A DNA stretch of 36,762 nt from positions 1-36,762 of the forward strand of contig DATANR010000261.1 of NCBI GenBank assembly GCA_036266155.1, in the 5' to 3' direction. Origin of the DNA: SIAJ01 sp036266155. Lineage in GTDB: Bacteria > Planctomycetota > Planctomycetia > Gemmatales > Gemmataceae. The position numbers and the translations under genes are program-made. Under the pieces are notes generated by a model. That model saw only the letters and a program-made list of their open reading frames with translations. It was not told where the DNA came from and did no database searches. This document shows positions 1 to 7,967 of the stretch, one piece after another (the stretch's first letter is position 1; every line of letters begins with the position of its first letter).

Positions 1-136
1 ACCGCCTCGGCCTGATCCTGCCGCGCCGCCTCCGCCGACCCGAGGACCACCGGCCTGTGTAGTGAAGACTTTCGACCCCGACGGCCATATTCGCCGGGGA
101 AAACGACTGCCGACGAGCTGAATAGCGTAACTTGGG

Positions 137-424
137 TTAGCCCTCAGTCCAGTTGCGCGCGAATGTCTTGGCGGCGAGAAAGCACTCAAGCAACTCAGGA
201 CTCGTAAACCATTGTCCGGATCGTCGGAATGCACCAAGGCGGAGCCGATTCCCGTTCGCCAGCTTGATTCCGCGGAAAATCCACCTTGCCAGCGTGGCCG
301 GATGGACGGGTCGCCCGCTTGGAGCTCTGCACCGGCGAGCCGCCTCGGCAAGCGTGATGCTGGTCGCGCAGCGTACCGTCGGTGGCAGGGCACGCGCCAA
401 TGGGTTTAATGAGGCGGAAACCAT
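137..424 (-). CDS. DUF1580-like small helix-turn-helix protein
   Basis: This 95-residue protein has an excisionase/MerR-like helix-turn-helix layout: 'TLAEAARRC' near residue 24, then 'HPATLARWIFRGIKL', then a short strand 'RLRLGAFRRSGQWFTS' and a closing helix. That order, including the 'tSxExLxxFxAA' end, resembles the DUF1580 family of short planctomycete proteins, which are probably DNA binding. I chose ATG at 424 because a clean GGAGG (433-437) lies 8 nt upstream; a longer GTG start at 463 has no ribosome binding site. It probably belongs to the accessory region with the hypothetical and phage-like genes to its right. Exact function is unknown. Family assignment is from pattern memory only. 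Confidence 0.6.
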   Translation of the reverse strand: MVSASLNPLARALPPTVRCATSITLAEAARRCRAPSGRPVHPATLARWIFRGIKLANGNRLRLGAFRRSGQWFTSPELLECFLAAKTFARNWTEG

Positions 425-629
425 CCGTTCGACCTCCGAAGTTCCCTGAAGTGACCCGGCCACCTACAGGCATGCACCCTGGACAAAAGGGTGACAATTC
501 CGCGCCTGAGTGAGGGATTCTTGCGAATCCTTGAGTAGCCTTTTCGAATAGCGGCAGGTGCTCGCGCGAGCACATCCGGCCATTTTTCACAAGCGGGGAT
601 TGTCGATGATGAGCCGTGATGGGCTCAAT

Positions 630-690
630 GGGGACAAATTGATTTGTCGGAGAGTTTAGGCGATTAATGGGGACAAAAGACTATGTCCCC
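630..690. repeat. GGGGACA direct and inverted repeat (REP-like)
   Basis: GGGGACA occurs at 630-636 and 669-675, and its inverse TGTCCCC at 684-690. The second and third copies form a 7-bp perfect hairpin with an 8-nt loop. The hairpin overlaps the stop codon of the minus-strand gene that ends at 681, so it may also act in 3'-end formation. Short GGGGACA/TGTCCCC palindromes resemble REP elements, but no partner transposase is visible here. Confidence 0.4.
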
Positions 691-1292
691 TGCCCCTTCC
701 GGCGGTGATAGGCTTTCTCAACCGTGTCGCGTTGGAGAGGGCTCCCGTCCTTGTTGCCCCAGGATTTGTCTTTCAGCAGCAACCGCGCCGGGATTTCGCC
801 GAATGAGAGCCCGCCCTCGTCATAGAGGCGGACGATCTCGTCGTCGCGCTCGGTTTTCCGTGGTTTGGGGTCACGCTCTGCCTTCAATCTCGCTCGTTCG
901 ACTTCGCTGACTACCCGCGTCATGGCATCGAGCAGACGGGGTGCCTGTTCCGCTATGAGTGCTGCGATCTCTTCATCGGCCATATCGGGGTATGCGCGAA
1001 CGATCCTGATCGCCTCTTGAATCACAAGAGGCATTGCCGCTTCATACATCGGGCCAATGGCGAGTTCGCGGAAACGGCAATGCTCGGTCGTTGGAAGGTT
1101 TTGAATGATGATTTGCAGCGCCGCGGCGCTGGATCTCTCGCCGAGCAACTGCAAGAAGACATCGACATCCTGGTTGGATAGCCGGTCGTAATTGTCCAGA
1201 AGGCTCTGAGGAGTGGCAGGTTCCACGGCATTACCCAGTTGGCTGGCGATTGGGAGCACTTCCGCAGCCGCCGGTTGCTGGTCAGCCGGCAT
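681..1292 (-). CDS. Hypothetical protein with C-terminal HTH-like segment
   Basis: This is a 203-residue soluble protein with no signal peptide or membrane segment. The N-terminal 130 residues are helical and acidic. After a charged linker ('PKPRKTERDDE'), residues about 150-200 read 'IVRLYDEGGLSFGEIPARL' and 'GSPLQRDTVEKAYHRRK'. This resembles a resolvase/recombinase-type helix-turn-helix in which the last helix would bind DNA. It is likely a planctomycete accessory protein of unknown role. The ATG at 1292 has no obvious Shine-Dalgarno sequence. A 13-bp direct repeat (ATGAGCCGTGATG) flanks the gene at 609-621 and 1318-1330, which could mean the gene arrived as a unit. Confidence 0.55.
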   Translation of the reverse strand: MPADQQPAAAEVLPIASQLGNAVEPATPQSLLDNYDRLSNQDVDVFLQLLGERSSAAALQIIIQNLPTTEHCRFRELAIGPMYEAAMPLVIQEAIRIVRAYPDMADEEIAALIAEQAPRLLDAMTRVVSEVERARLKAERDPKPRKTERDDEIVRLYDEGGLSFGEIPARLLLKDKSWGNKDGSPLQRDTVEKAYHRRKGQGT

Positions 1293-1664
1293 TCTTCATG
1301 GGGTCGATTGTACAGCAATGAGCCGTGATGTTCTGCTGGTTCTCATGTCTACGGCGAGACTTGGAAGGATCTTTGTCCGTTCGCCTCTGTATCGCAAGAT
1401 CCGTAGAGCGGGGCGTGCGATTGAAAAAGGATGGAGTGCATGCGTTCGGCGGCGCGTATCGTTCGCTGCCTTCGAAATGGCCCAAGTTCGCGGAATTCTC
1501 GATCGTTTCTTCGGGTTTCGGGTGTAGAGGGCGTGAAATTGGAGACGACCTCCGCAGCGATTTCCGGTCGAACGACTGAGCGAGGCGATGGCCAACAAAC
1601 GGCCGAGGCTGGGACTCGAGCGTCCTGCCAGTCGGCTGGTGACCATGAACCGGTTATCAACTCA
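1293..1664. other. Intergenic stretch, no recognisable gene
   Basis: The stretch has several short overlapping open frames in all phases, but none reads like a conserved protein and none has a ribosome binding site with a sensible start. It contains the right-hand copy of the 13-bp direct repeat (1318-1330). It is probably decayed coding DNA upstream of the pseudogene that begins at 1665. Confidence 0.4.
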
Positions 1665-2025
1665 ATGAAAGGGACGATCGACAAATTGCTCGCCGACCTG
1701 TGAGCGGCGGTCGCGACCGGCGAACGGCTCGATTCAGCCCCATTCCCGTTCTCTGTGGTGGCTCGCCTGTTGATCGCCGTCAAGGACGTCCGTGGCATGC
1801 TTAACCGTGCCCGCGGGCTGCGCTTGCATCTCGATCAGAACCCCAAGGTCGTTGCCCGCTTCATGACCAAGCGCGGCGGGTCTGCCCGCTCCAGTCGTGG
1901 ACAATGGAGACTCCGCGAGGCCACTATGTGGCGTGCATGCTTGGGTGGAGGAATTTGACCGGCACCGGAATCGCCGGATGATGGCACCGTTCGAGTTTAC
2001 GCTGGCGGTGCCGGCGGATTTCTGA
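1665..2025 (+). pseudogene. Decayed hypothetical gene just upstream of the terminase gene
   Basis: Protein-like sequence continues through two lesions. Frame one starts at ATG 1665 ('MKGTIDKLLADL'), is cut by TGA at 1701-1703, then resumes in the same frame ('AAVATGERLDSAPFPFSVV' through 'NPKVVARFMTKRGG'). Near 1885-1895 the coherent reading moves to another frame ('APVVDNGDSARPLCGVHAW', 'EEFDRHRNRRMMAPFEFTL', 'AVPADF') and stops at 2023-2025. I do not recognise the family. Unlike the four TGA-containing genes near 28 kb, this TGA is not followed by a GGUC-loop hairpin at SECIS distance, and a separate frameshift is present, so I read it as ordinary decay. It lies 27 bp upstream of the terminase small subunit. 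Confidence 0.45.
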
Positions 2026-2052
2026 AAGCAGTTGACGGAAGGAGTTAGCAAG

Positions 2053-2688
2053 ATGCTGCCGAATGTGTACGCCGACAACGGGGTTGCCCCGCTCACGGCG
2101 AAGCAAGAGAAGTTTGTGCGCGAGTGGCTGATCGACGGCAACGCGACCAGGGCCGCGCATCGAGCCGGCTATTCGCTGAAATCCGCCCACGACATCGGCA
2201 GCGAGAACCTTAGAAAACCCGAGATTAAACAGAGAATCGCGCAATTGAAGGAACACTACGCTCAACAGGCGGAAATCTCGGCAGTTGATGTACTTAGGGA
2301 AATGAAGTTTCTGGCAAACTCCGACATTCGGGAAGTCAGGTTTGCCGCAGACGGATCGGTCGACTGGGATGAGACGCCCGCGCACGCTGCCAGGGCGATT
2401 CAGGTCCTGGAGGTCGAGAAAACGGATACCCGGCGAGGCCCACGCATCAAAACAAAGGTTCGGATGTACGACAAACGCACAAGCCTCATCACGCTCATGG
2501 AGCACCTCGGCTTGGTTTCGGCCGAGCTTCCGCCGCTCGAAGTTTTGTTGAACCGATTGCCGCCAAATGTGGCGTCAATTTTCAGGAGGTTGTTGAGCGG
2601 CCCCGACCCCGACGAGCGGGCCCGCTTGCGTCAGCAGCAAGCAGGCGGGCCGGAGGGCATTGGCGACGCAGCGCCGCCGCCCTCATAA
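2053..2688 (+). CDS. Terminase small subunit-like protein
   Basis: The product is 211 residues. The N-terminal segment 'LTAKQEKFVREWLIDGNATR' followed by 'AAHRAGYS' and 'ASE/GSENLRKPEIKQRI' style helices is the classic Terminase_2 DNA-recognition domain of phage packaging enzymes. Residues about 80-160 follow the usual family pattern ('DVLREMKFLANSDIREV', then 'KVRMYDKRTSLITLMEHLG'). The C-terminus is proline/alanine-rich and dispensable-looking. ATG 2053 is preferred over the upstream TTG at 2032 because GGAAGGAG (2037-2044) sits 8 nt before it. No large terminase, portal or capsid gene follows. It is therefore an orphan, either a prophage remnant or a domesticated DNA-binding protein. Confidence 0.8.
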   Translation: MLPNVYADNGVAPLTAKQEKFVREWLIDGNATRAAHRAGYSLKSAHDIGSENLRKPEIKQRIAQLKEHYAQQAEISAVDVLREMKFLANSDIREVRFAADGSVDWDETPAHAARAIQVLEVEKTDTRRGPRIKTKVRMYDKRTSLITLMEHLGLVSAELPPLEVLLNRLPPNVASIFRRLLSGPDPDERARLRQQQAGGPEGIGDAAPPPS

Positions 2689-2850
2689 GCCGGCCTTCTG
2701 CCGTCGAGCAAGCTGCTTGACAGCGTCATCCTGGGCGGCATCCAGGTCGCCGCTGAAGCAAGCGGCCAACCAGTCGCCCGCATCCATCTCGGCTTGCAAG
2801 GCGACCGGCCGCAGTTTGGAATCGGTCGGCTCTGGATTGCGCGGTCGCGC
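2683..2850 (-). pseudogene. C-terminal remnant of an unidentified gene
   Basis: Minus-strand reading ending at TGA 2685-2683 gives a coherent helical tail: 'LQAEMDAGDWLAACFSGDL' then 'DAAQDDAVKQLARRQKAGL'. No start codon or ribosome binding site is seen, and to the right the frame merges into the repeat copy at 2860-3090. The stop overlaps the terminase stop on the other strand. Family not recognised; probably a broken gene end. Confidence 0.3.
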
Positions 2851-2859
2851 GGACGACGA

Positions 2860-3090
2860 GGGCCGTCGGACGTCAATGAGCAGAAATCCAGCGCCACGCG
2901 CCCATCTCGGGCAACTAGCTGATGGCGAATTTCACTTCGCGCTGTTTCACTCTCTCCATCGCGCGGCGCGCAATTCCGGCCGCCCCTTATGCCACGCCGC
3001 CGTTTCTCGCATTGGCGACGACTCATTTCGCTCGGCTCCGCGCCTGCGCAAGTGCGCGGAAACCCAACCGGAAACGAACCGTGAAGCGCT
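2860..3090. repeat. 231-bp leader repeat, copy 1 (orphan)
   Basis: This segment aligns over its whole length with 7737-7967. Shared blocks include GGGCCGTCGGAC, ACGCGCCCATC, ACTCTCTCCATCGCG, CAATTCCGGC, TTCGGCTCCGCG-like sequence and GCGCGGAA-CCC. Copy 2 ends on the ATG of a large surface-protein gene. The matching point in copy 1 is a GTG (3082) followed by only a short open frame, so its gene seems lost. On the minus strand both copies encode related peptide segments ('ARDGRV-x2-DF', 'SDGPRR'). Confidence 0.6.
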
Positions 3091-3254
3091 TGAGTGCCCG
3101 CCACTGCTGCTGCGCCTAGGCGATCGCCCGTCCAACCGGCATGGCCTCGAATCCAGTCCGCCTCTCAAGCATCAGCCGGGGCGCGCGTGAATTCGCACTG
3201 TTCCGAAGGCCCGTAGCACGACTTGAGCGGATTGGGTAGATTTAGAGCTAACAC

Positions 3255-5426
3255 ATGTCAGGTGACGCCCAAATGCGCAGAAACCGCAGTCCGTTGCTGA
3301 TGATGCTTGCCATGGCGCTCGTCGCCGTCAATTTGGTAACCCTTGCGATCTTTCAATTCCTACGTCCCGGGGTCAATGGGCTACCCGCACCAGTCTTACT
3401 AGTTGCGAGAGCCAGTGATGTCGAAGAACCGTTGCCGCCACTCCCACCGGGGTTAACCATTGAGGTTCTTGCAACCAAGCCAGAAGTCTGGCCGGACGGC
3501 CAGCCGGTGGTGGTGCTCGGCGACCGGCGCCTTTTGCACGGACACGAAGTCGACGCGATCGCCTTCCGGCCCGATGGTGGGTCGCTAATCTCGGTCAGCC
3601 GGGAGATGGTGATCGCGTGGGACGCGGCCACCGGCAAGGAACTCGCTCGCCGCGAGCCAGAAGCGTCGGAGTTTTACAAGTATTCCCTTGTCGCGGCGCG
3701 GGTGGGACGGGTCGTTGAGATCGAGCCGAGCGCCCGACCTTTGAAGGTCACGGTCTTCGACTGGGACACCCGGAAACGCCTCTGGGCTGACAAACTCCGT
3801 CCGACTCCGGAGGGTGAACGTCACGCGACGGTCCTGTCCCCAGACGGCAAGTACCTCGCTGTGCTCGTCGGCAACGCCGTCAGCCTGTGGGACCTCGACC
3901 GCAAGACCGAGTCCCGTGTGCTCACAGCGGGCGACCGCGACTGCACGGCCGCCGTCTTCACGCCGGATTCCAAGTCGCTGGTTGTCGGGGACGCGGGGCA
4001 CACGGTCCGCGTCTGGGACCTGTCGGGAGCGGACGCGGCCCGGATATTCAGCGCCGCCGCCGGAACTGAGGTGGCCGGGCTGGCCGTCTCGCCCGACGGG
4101 ACCAAGGCGGCTTCAGTTGGCCGCCAGGTCAACGGTCGAAACTTTGGTGACGGGCTCGCCGAGCACACCGTGTTCGACATTGAGGTCCGCCTCTGGGACC
4201 TCGAAGGCGGCCGACTGATCGGCTCGGTCCCAGCTTATCCCAAGGGTTGGGCGGACACCGGGGCAAAGCCATCGCACACCAAACTCCTCTTCCTGGACAA
4301 CGGCACTCTGTTGACCGCATCCGGGTCGATTTCCCCGAACTTCGTTCACCGCTGGGATGTGGCAACGGCGACCCAGCTCCCGGACTTTCCCAGCCCGCTC
4401 GACCGGCTCTTCGCGTTTGCGGTCTCGCCGGACGGGAAGGTACTCGCTGGTGCAACCGAGACCGGCCGGATCTGCCTTTTCGATATGGCGACCGGAATGG
4501 AACAGGCGCCCGTCGAGGCACACAACGCCCGCATCGACTCGGTCGCCTTCTCGGCCGACGGCAAGACAGTGCTGACTGGCGCTGGCGATGGGGCGCGTGC
4601 GTGGGACGCCGTCACGGGCAGGCCGATGGCCCGGTATCGGCTCGACGACCCACGCCTTGGTGAAGTGACGATAAGCAAGGACGGCCGAGTGATCGTCACT
4701 CAGAGCCATGCCCGCAGCCGGACGGCTGTCTGGGACGTTGCTATGGGCGGCCTCATCCGTGACTTCGGCATGATGATCGGGTCGCCGATCATTTCGGCGG
4801 ACGGCTCGGTCATCGTTGCCAGCCTGTTCGACGGCGACCGGCACGGCGTCGGCGTGTGGGACGCACGCACCGGGGACCAGAAGTGGACCACCAAACAGCC
4901 CGCGGACTTCCGGGATGAAAGCCTTTTCTACGGTCCGGTTCTGTCGTCGAACGGCCGCCGGCTGTTCGTCGGGCGAGGCCAGCTTGCTGTCTTTGAAATC
5001 GCCACCGGCCGTGAAATCGCACATTGGGACCCGAAGGAGACGGGTGCCCTCCCCGACGGCGAGTTGTTGCATTTCGCCAATGTCTCGGTGGCATCGACGC
5101 CCGATGGCAAAGAACTGGCCTTTGGGTCCGAGTACAGTGAAGAGGCGGTGATCGTGGACGCGCTGACTGGCAAGCCGCGGCTGCGAATTCCGACACGGTC
5201 AGCGGCCCCGCTGGTGTTCTCGGCGGATGGCCGGATCCTCGCCACTGGTGGCGGCTGGCAAGACAAGTCAGTTCGGCTATGGGATTTCAGGACCGGTGCA
5301 ATGATCCGGGAATTGACCGGAAAGCCCACGCGAGCCTCCATGCTCGCTTTCAGCCCAGATGGAAAGCGCGTCGCCGCCGGATGCGTAGACGGGACTGCAA
5401 TCCTGTGGGACCTATCCGCCAAATAA
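3255..5426 (+). CDS. Membrane-anchored WD40 repeat protein
   Basis: The protein is 723 residues. Residues about 14-37 ('LLMMLAMALVAVNLVTLAIF') form a single N-terminal membrane anchor, and the rest is predicted outside the cytoplasm. From residue about 95 to the end run at least ten WD40-type blades with the usual 'FSPDGK-x-(L/V)-(A/V)-x-G' and 'V(R/S)LWD' signatures, for example 'FTPDSKSLVVGDAGHTVRVW' and 'AFSPDGKRVAAGCVDGTAIL'. This many blades suggests one or two beta-propellers serving as a protein-interaction platform. There is no kinase or caspase domain, unlike many planctomycete WD40 proteins. No strong ribosome binding site precedes ATG 3255; an in-frame ATG at 3273 is a possible alternative. 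Partner and role are unknown. Confidence 0.8.
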   Translation: MSGDAQMRRNRSPLLMMLAMALVAVNLVTLAIFQFLRPGVNGLPAPVLLVARASDVEEPLPPLPPGLTIEVLATKPEVWPDGQPVVVLGDRRLLHGHEVDAIAFRPDGGSLISVSREMVIAWDAATGKELARREPEASEFYKYSLVAARVGRVVEIEPSARPLKVTVFDWDTRKRLWADKLRPTPEGERHATVLSPDGKYLAVLVGNAVSLWDLDRKTESRVLTAGDRDCTAAVFTPDSKSLVVGDAGHTVRVWDLSGADAARIFSAAAGTEVAGLAVSPDGTKAASVGRQVNGRNFGDGLAEHTVFDIEVRLWDLEGGRLIGSVPAYPKGWADTGAKPSHTKLLFLDNGTLLTASGSISPNFVHRWDVATATQLPDFPSPLDRLFAFAVSPDGKVLAGATETGRICLFDMATGMEQAPVEAHNARIDSVAFSADGKTVLTGAGDGARAWDAVTGRPMARYRLDDPRLGEVTISKDGRVIVTQSHARSRTAVWDVAMGGLIRDFGMMIGSPIISADGSVIVASLFDGDRHGVGVWDARTGDQKWTTKQPADFRDESLFYGPVLSSNGRRLFVGRGQLAVFEIATGREIAHWDPKETGALPDGELLHFANVSVASTPDGKELAFGSEYSEEAVIVDALTGKPRLRIPTRSAAPLVFSADGRILATGGGWQDKSVRLWDFRTGAMIRELTGKPTRASMLAFSPDGKRVAAGCVDGTAILWDLSAK

Positions 5427-5687
5427 CGCGATGCGACGTTTCCACCCGAGGTGGCCGCCGGAGCATCGAGAAGTTGACGCGCGGGTTTAATGTTTGGAGT
5501 TGAAATCCTGATGGACTTGCTGGCGATAGAGGACAGACTCGGGCCGCGCGGCGATCAAGAAATGGGCGTGGCCAAGTGACACGGCAACGACCGCAAGAGC
5601 GTTCCTTGCTCCCCGTGAGTCATGCAACGTAATTGCCGCAACAAAACGGTCTCGGGGTTTGCAGGTTCCAGTGCATTGGTCACGGCA

Positions 5688-6173
5688 TCAGCCCTCCCGG
5701 AATGGCCGAAGATCATCCTCATAAGCCTCCCGGTCCCGCTCCTCGTCGGGATCGACTAACAATTCCTCGTTGTTCGCGATGTTGCAAACGCGGCGGTAAA
5801 TCTCCTTAACGATGGACTCCTGAACAGGATACCCCCACGGAATTTCGCCATCCTCTTCGTCCCAATCGACGTAGCCCTCGCTCCAGAGCCAAAGCAGTCC
5901 CTGTTGCTCTCGGTCCAGGACTTCGCCGTGCCGGGCGCAAATATCGCGGATCGCTTCTTCGAACAACTCGAAGAAAATCGACTGATCTCGCTGCTTCTGG
6001 TACTTGAACTCTTCCCATACATCCTTGAGCCTGGAGTCGCCGCTCTGCCGACAGTTGCCAGGTAGTTCCTTGATCTCGGCAATCACCTTGGCGACGAGAC
6101 CGTCGTACAGCGCTGCTGCCATACGCCGGACACGTTCCAGACGGTCCGCGTCTACCGAACTGAACTCGCCCAT
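5688..6173 (-). CDS. Hypothetical acidic protein
   Basis: This 161-residue soluble, strongly acidic protein is mostly helical, with a tryptophan-rich middle ('LLWLWSEGYVDWDEEDGEI') and a very acidic tail ('DPDEERDREAYEDDLRPF'). I do not recognise a family. ATG 6173 is chosen because GGGAGG lies 8 nt upstream. The longer open frame starting at 6323 would overlap the upstream gene by over 100 bp and reads unlike protein. It follows the membrane protein that ends at 6209, with a 35-bp gap and the same strand, so the two are probably co-transcribed. Confidence 0.6.
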   Translation of the reverse strand: MGEFSSVDADRLERVRRMAAALYDGLVAKVIAEIKELPGNCRQSGDSRLKDVWEEFKYQKQRDQSIFFELFEEAIRDICARHGEVLDREQQGLLWLWSEGYVDWDEEDGEIPWGYPVQESIVKEIYRRVCNIANNEELLVDPDEERDREAYEDDLRPFREG

Positions 6174-6208
6174 TATGACGCCCTCCCCGGCGACCCTCTT
6201 GCGGACTG

Positions 6209-7030
6209 TTATGGTCGTTCGGGGGTCGCCAATGATCCCGGCCGATCGGCAAGTTCGGACGATGTCGGCCCCACTGGCTTCGCGGTAGCGCGAACTCGAT
6301 CGAGTACCGTCAGCTTCTGCCAAATTTTGCTCGAAAGCCCGGTCGTCAAGTTCTCGAACTGGTCCACTGCCGCCAGCGCTTGCGAGTCCGAAAAGTCCTG
6401 GACGTACAATTGGCCGATCTTGCTGACGACTGCCAGCAGTTCAGTGCAGAAGTGCAGGTAACGACCCATCGCTTCGAAATCCATCGGCTTCTTGCCCACC
6501 TCGAGCCGGCTCGCCGGCTCGCCCAGCCGGTCCGGGTCCTTGGACAGCTGGTGCATATCGATGATGTGTGCCACGGCCCGCAGTTCGTGGACTGCCCGGA
6601 GCGCCCGCCGCCTTTTGACTCGGGTCTCGAGTGTCACCAAGAAGATGGCAGCCGCAGTGAGCACGGCGACGCTGCCCTTGGCCTCGTCCAAGAAGCTCAG
6701 AGCCGTCCGCCAGAACGTGCGCCCATCGGGGCGGCTCTCGAAATACGTCACCACTCCGCCGACCGCGATCGCCGCCACCAATCCGAGCCCGGCCCGCAGC
6801 CACAAGTTCGGCCGGCGGATCGCGGCCGCCCGGACGAGTGCATCCCGTGTGATCTGGACGACCTCGGCGGCCAACTTCGACAGCCCGGAGTCCTCGAACC
6901 GTGTCCGGATTTGTTGGCTGACCTTTTCGACCGTCTCAAGCAACTTGTCTTCGCGTAACTGTAGCTTCACGGGCGAACCTTCTTTCTCGACCGGCAGTTC
7001 GAGTGGGTGGTCGATGGTGACCAAAGTCAC
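6209..7030 (-). CDS. Hypothetical protein with two membrane segments
   Basis: The protein is 273 residues. An N-terminal helical cytoplasmic part (1-75) is followed by two transmembrane helices at about 79-97 ('WLRAGLGLVAAIAVGGVVTY') and about 118-133 ('SVAVLTAAAIFLVTLETRV'). A cationic stretch and a long helical domain with 'VHELRAVAHIIDMHQLSKDP' come next. This is the layout of a small membrane-anchored sensor or scaffold with its domain in the cytoplasm. It starts with GTG at 7030 without a clear ribosome binding site, so the start is uncertain. It is divergent from the XRE regulator at 7210 and shares a 179-bp intergenic region with it. Family not recognised. Confidence 0.6.
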   Translation of the reverse strand: MTLVTIDHPLELPVEKEGSPVKLQLREDKLLETVEKVSQQIRTRFEDSGLSKLAAEVVQITRDALVRAAAIRRPNLWLRAGLGLVAAIAVGGVVTYFESRPDGRTFWRTALSFLDEAKGSVAVLTAAAIFLVTLETRVKRRRALRAVHELRAVAHIIDMHQLSKDPDRLGEPASRLEVGKKPMDFEAMGRYLHFCTELLAVVSKIGQLYVQDFSDSQALAAVDQFENLTTGLSSKIWQKLTVLDRVRATAKPVGPTSSELADRPGSLATPERP

Positions 7031-7091
7031 GCGGGAAGGCAGCTATGCCGCCACTGACCTGCCGCGCCGTACTTCGGGAATGGATCAGGGA

Positions 7092-7111
7092 ACTTGCGTT
7101 GGCCCGCAAGT
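7092..7111. promoter_or_regulatory. Inverted repeat between divergent genes, possible operator
   Basis: ACTTGCG (7092-7098) and CGCAAGT (7105-7111) form a perfect 7-bp inverted repeat with a 6-bp spacer. It sits in the intergenic region between the membrane protein and the XRE-type regulator, where an autoregulatory operator would be expected. Only its position supports this role. Confidence 0.3.
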
Positions 7112-7209
7112 CAACGAGCCCGAGTTTACAAGTACGAAAGTAGGAATCAAGGACTACTATTGGACGTCCGGCGGCCCGTCTTTCTGGGCGATCCAGGAAG
7201 GGGGGCGCC

Positions 7210-7590
7210 ATGCCGTCAAAGAAGCGACGGATCGAACACGCCGAGATTGTCAAGCGGTTCGCGGCCCGGTTGCGGGAGCGCCGACTCGGTGCCGGACTGA
7301 CCCAGGCAGCTCTTGCCCGCCTGGCCCACTTGACGCCAAGCTACGTCGGCCGACTGGAGGCCGCCGGAGCGGCACCGGGAATCGACACGTTGCAGCGGCT
7401 GGCGGTGGCCCTCGGGACAACCGAACATGACATCCTGCCGCTGTCCCCGCCCCCTGACCCCCTCGACCATCTCAAGGCAAGGGGCAAAGTCCTCTTCGAC
7501 GAACTGCTCCAGAAAGCGGACCGGGAACTGATGCAGGTCCTGGTCCCGCTCCTGGCCCGACTGATCGAGGGCCCAGCCCGCGTCAGGTAA
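7210..7590 (+). CDS. XRE-family transcriptional regulator
   Basis: The product is 126 residues. An HTH_3/Cro-CI domain spans residues about 11-68: 'RFAARLRERRLGAGLTQAAL', 'ARLAHLTPSYVGRLEAAGAA', then 'IDTLQRLAVALGTTEHDIL'. These are the five helices of the fold, with the recognition helix around 'TPSYVGRLE'. The C-terminal 55 residues form one or two helices that could mediate dimerisation. A purine-rich GGGGGG lies just upstream of ATG 7210. It probably regulates its own promoter or the divergent membrane-protein gene through the inverted repeat at 7092-7111. No ligand or protease domain is present. Confidence 0.85.
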   Translation: MPSKKRRIEHAEIVKRFAARLRERRLGAGLTQAALARLAHLTPSYVGRLEAAGAAPGIDTLQRLAVALGTTEHDILPLSPPPDPLDHLKARGKVLFDELLQKADRELMQVLVPLLARLIEGPARVR

Positions 7591-7736
7591 GCGGACCCAG
7601 TGTCGGGCATCACCATTGGTAACGACGCCGCTGACTGTGCCAGCTAACAGCACCGTTCACACGAATGGCCAGCGAGAGCAGCTACTGGCTGAAAACCGGG
7701 TCACGCAACCGGGTTCCCCATTTGTCCCGGCGGCGC

Positions 7737-7967
7737 GGGCCGTCGGACCTCGAAGAGCGGAAGTCCATCCCCACGCGCCCATCACGGGCAATAAACTGAT
7801 ACCGAATCTCTCTTCTGGCGATTACACTCTCTCCATCGCGTGGCTCGCGCAATTCCGGCGGCCCCTCATTCCGCGCCGCCGTTCCCACGGACTGGAAGCG
7901 ACTACCTTCGTTCGGCTCCGCGTTCACGCCTCCAGGCGCGCGGAACCCCGCCCGGAAGACAACCATG
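7737..7967. repeat. 231-bp leader repeat, copy 2 (leader of the surface-protein gene)
   Basis: This is the partner of 2860-3090, equal in length and ending at the ATG of the delta-60 protein gene. A minus-strand open frame of 94 codons (7682-7966) covers it. Differences from copy 1 in the block reading 'ARDGRV' and 'SDGPR' are often at third codon positions, which would fit an antisense coding element, but copy 1 has frame breaks elsewhere. It could instead be a conserved 5' leader or promoter module copied with a gene family. Confidence 0.6.

Noticed and set aside
1701..1703. In-frame TGA in the gene remnant at 1665-2025 as another selenocysteine codon
   Set aside because: The downstream palindrome is too close to the TGA and has no GGUC loop, and the gene also has a separate frameshift. 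Ordinary decay explains it.
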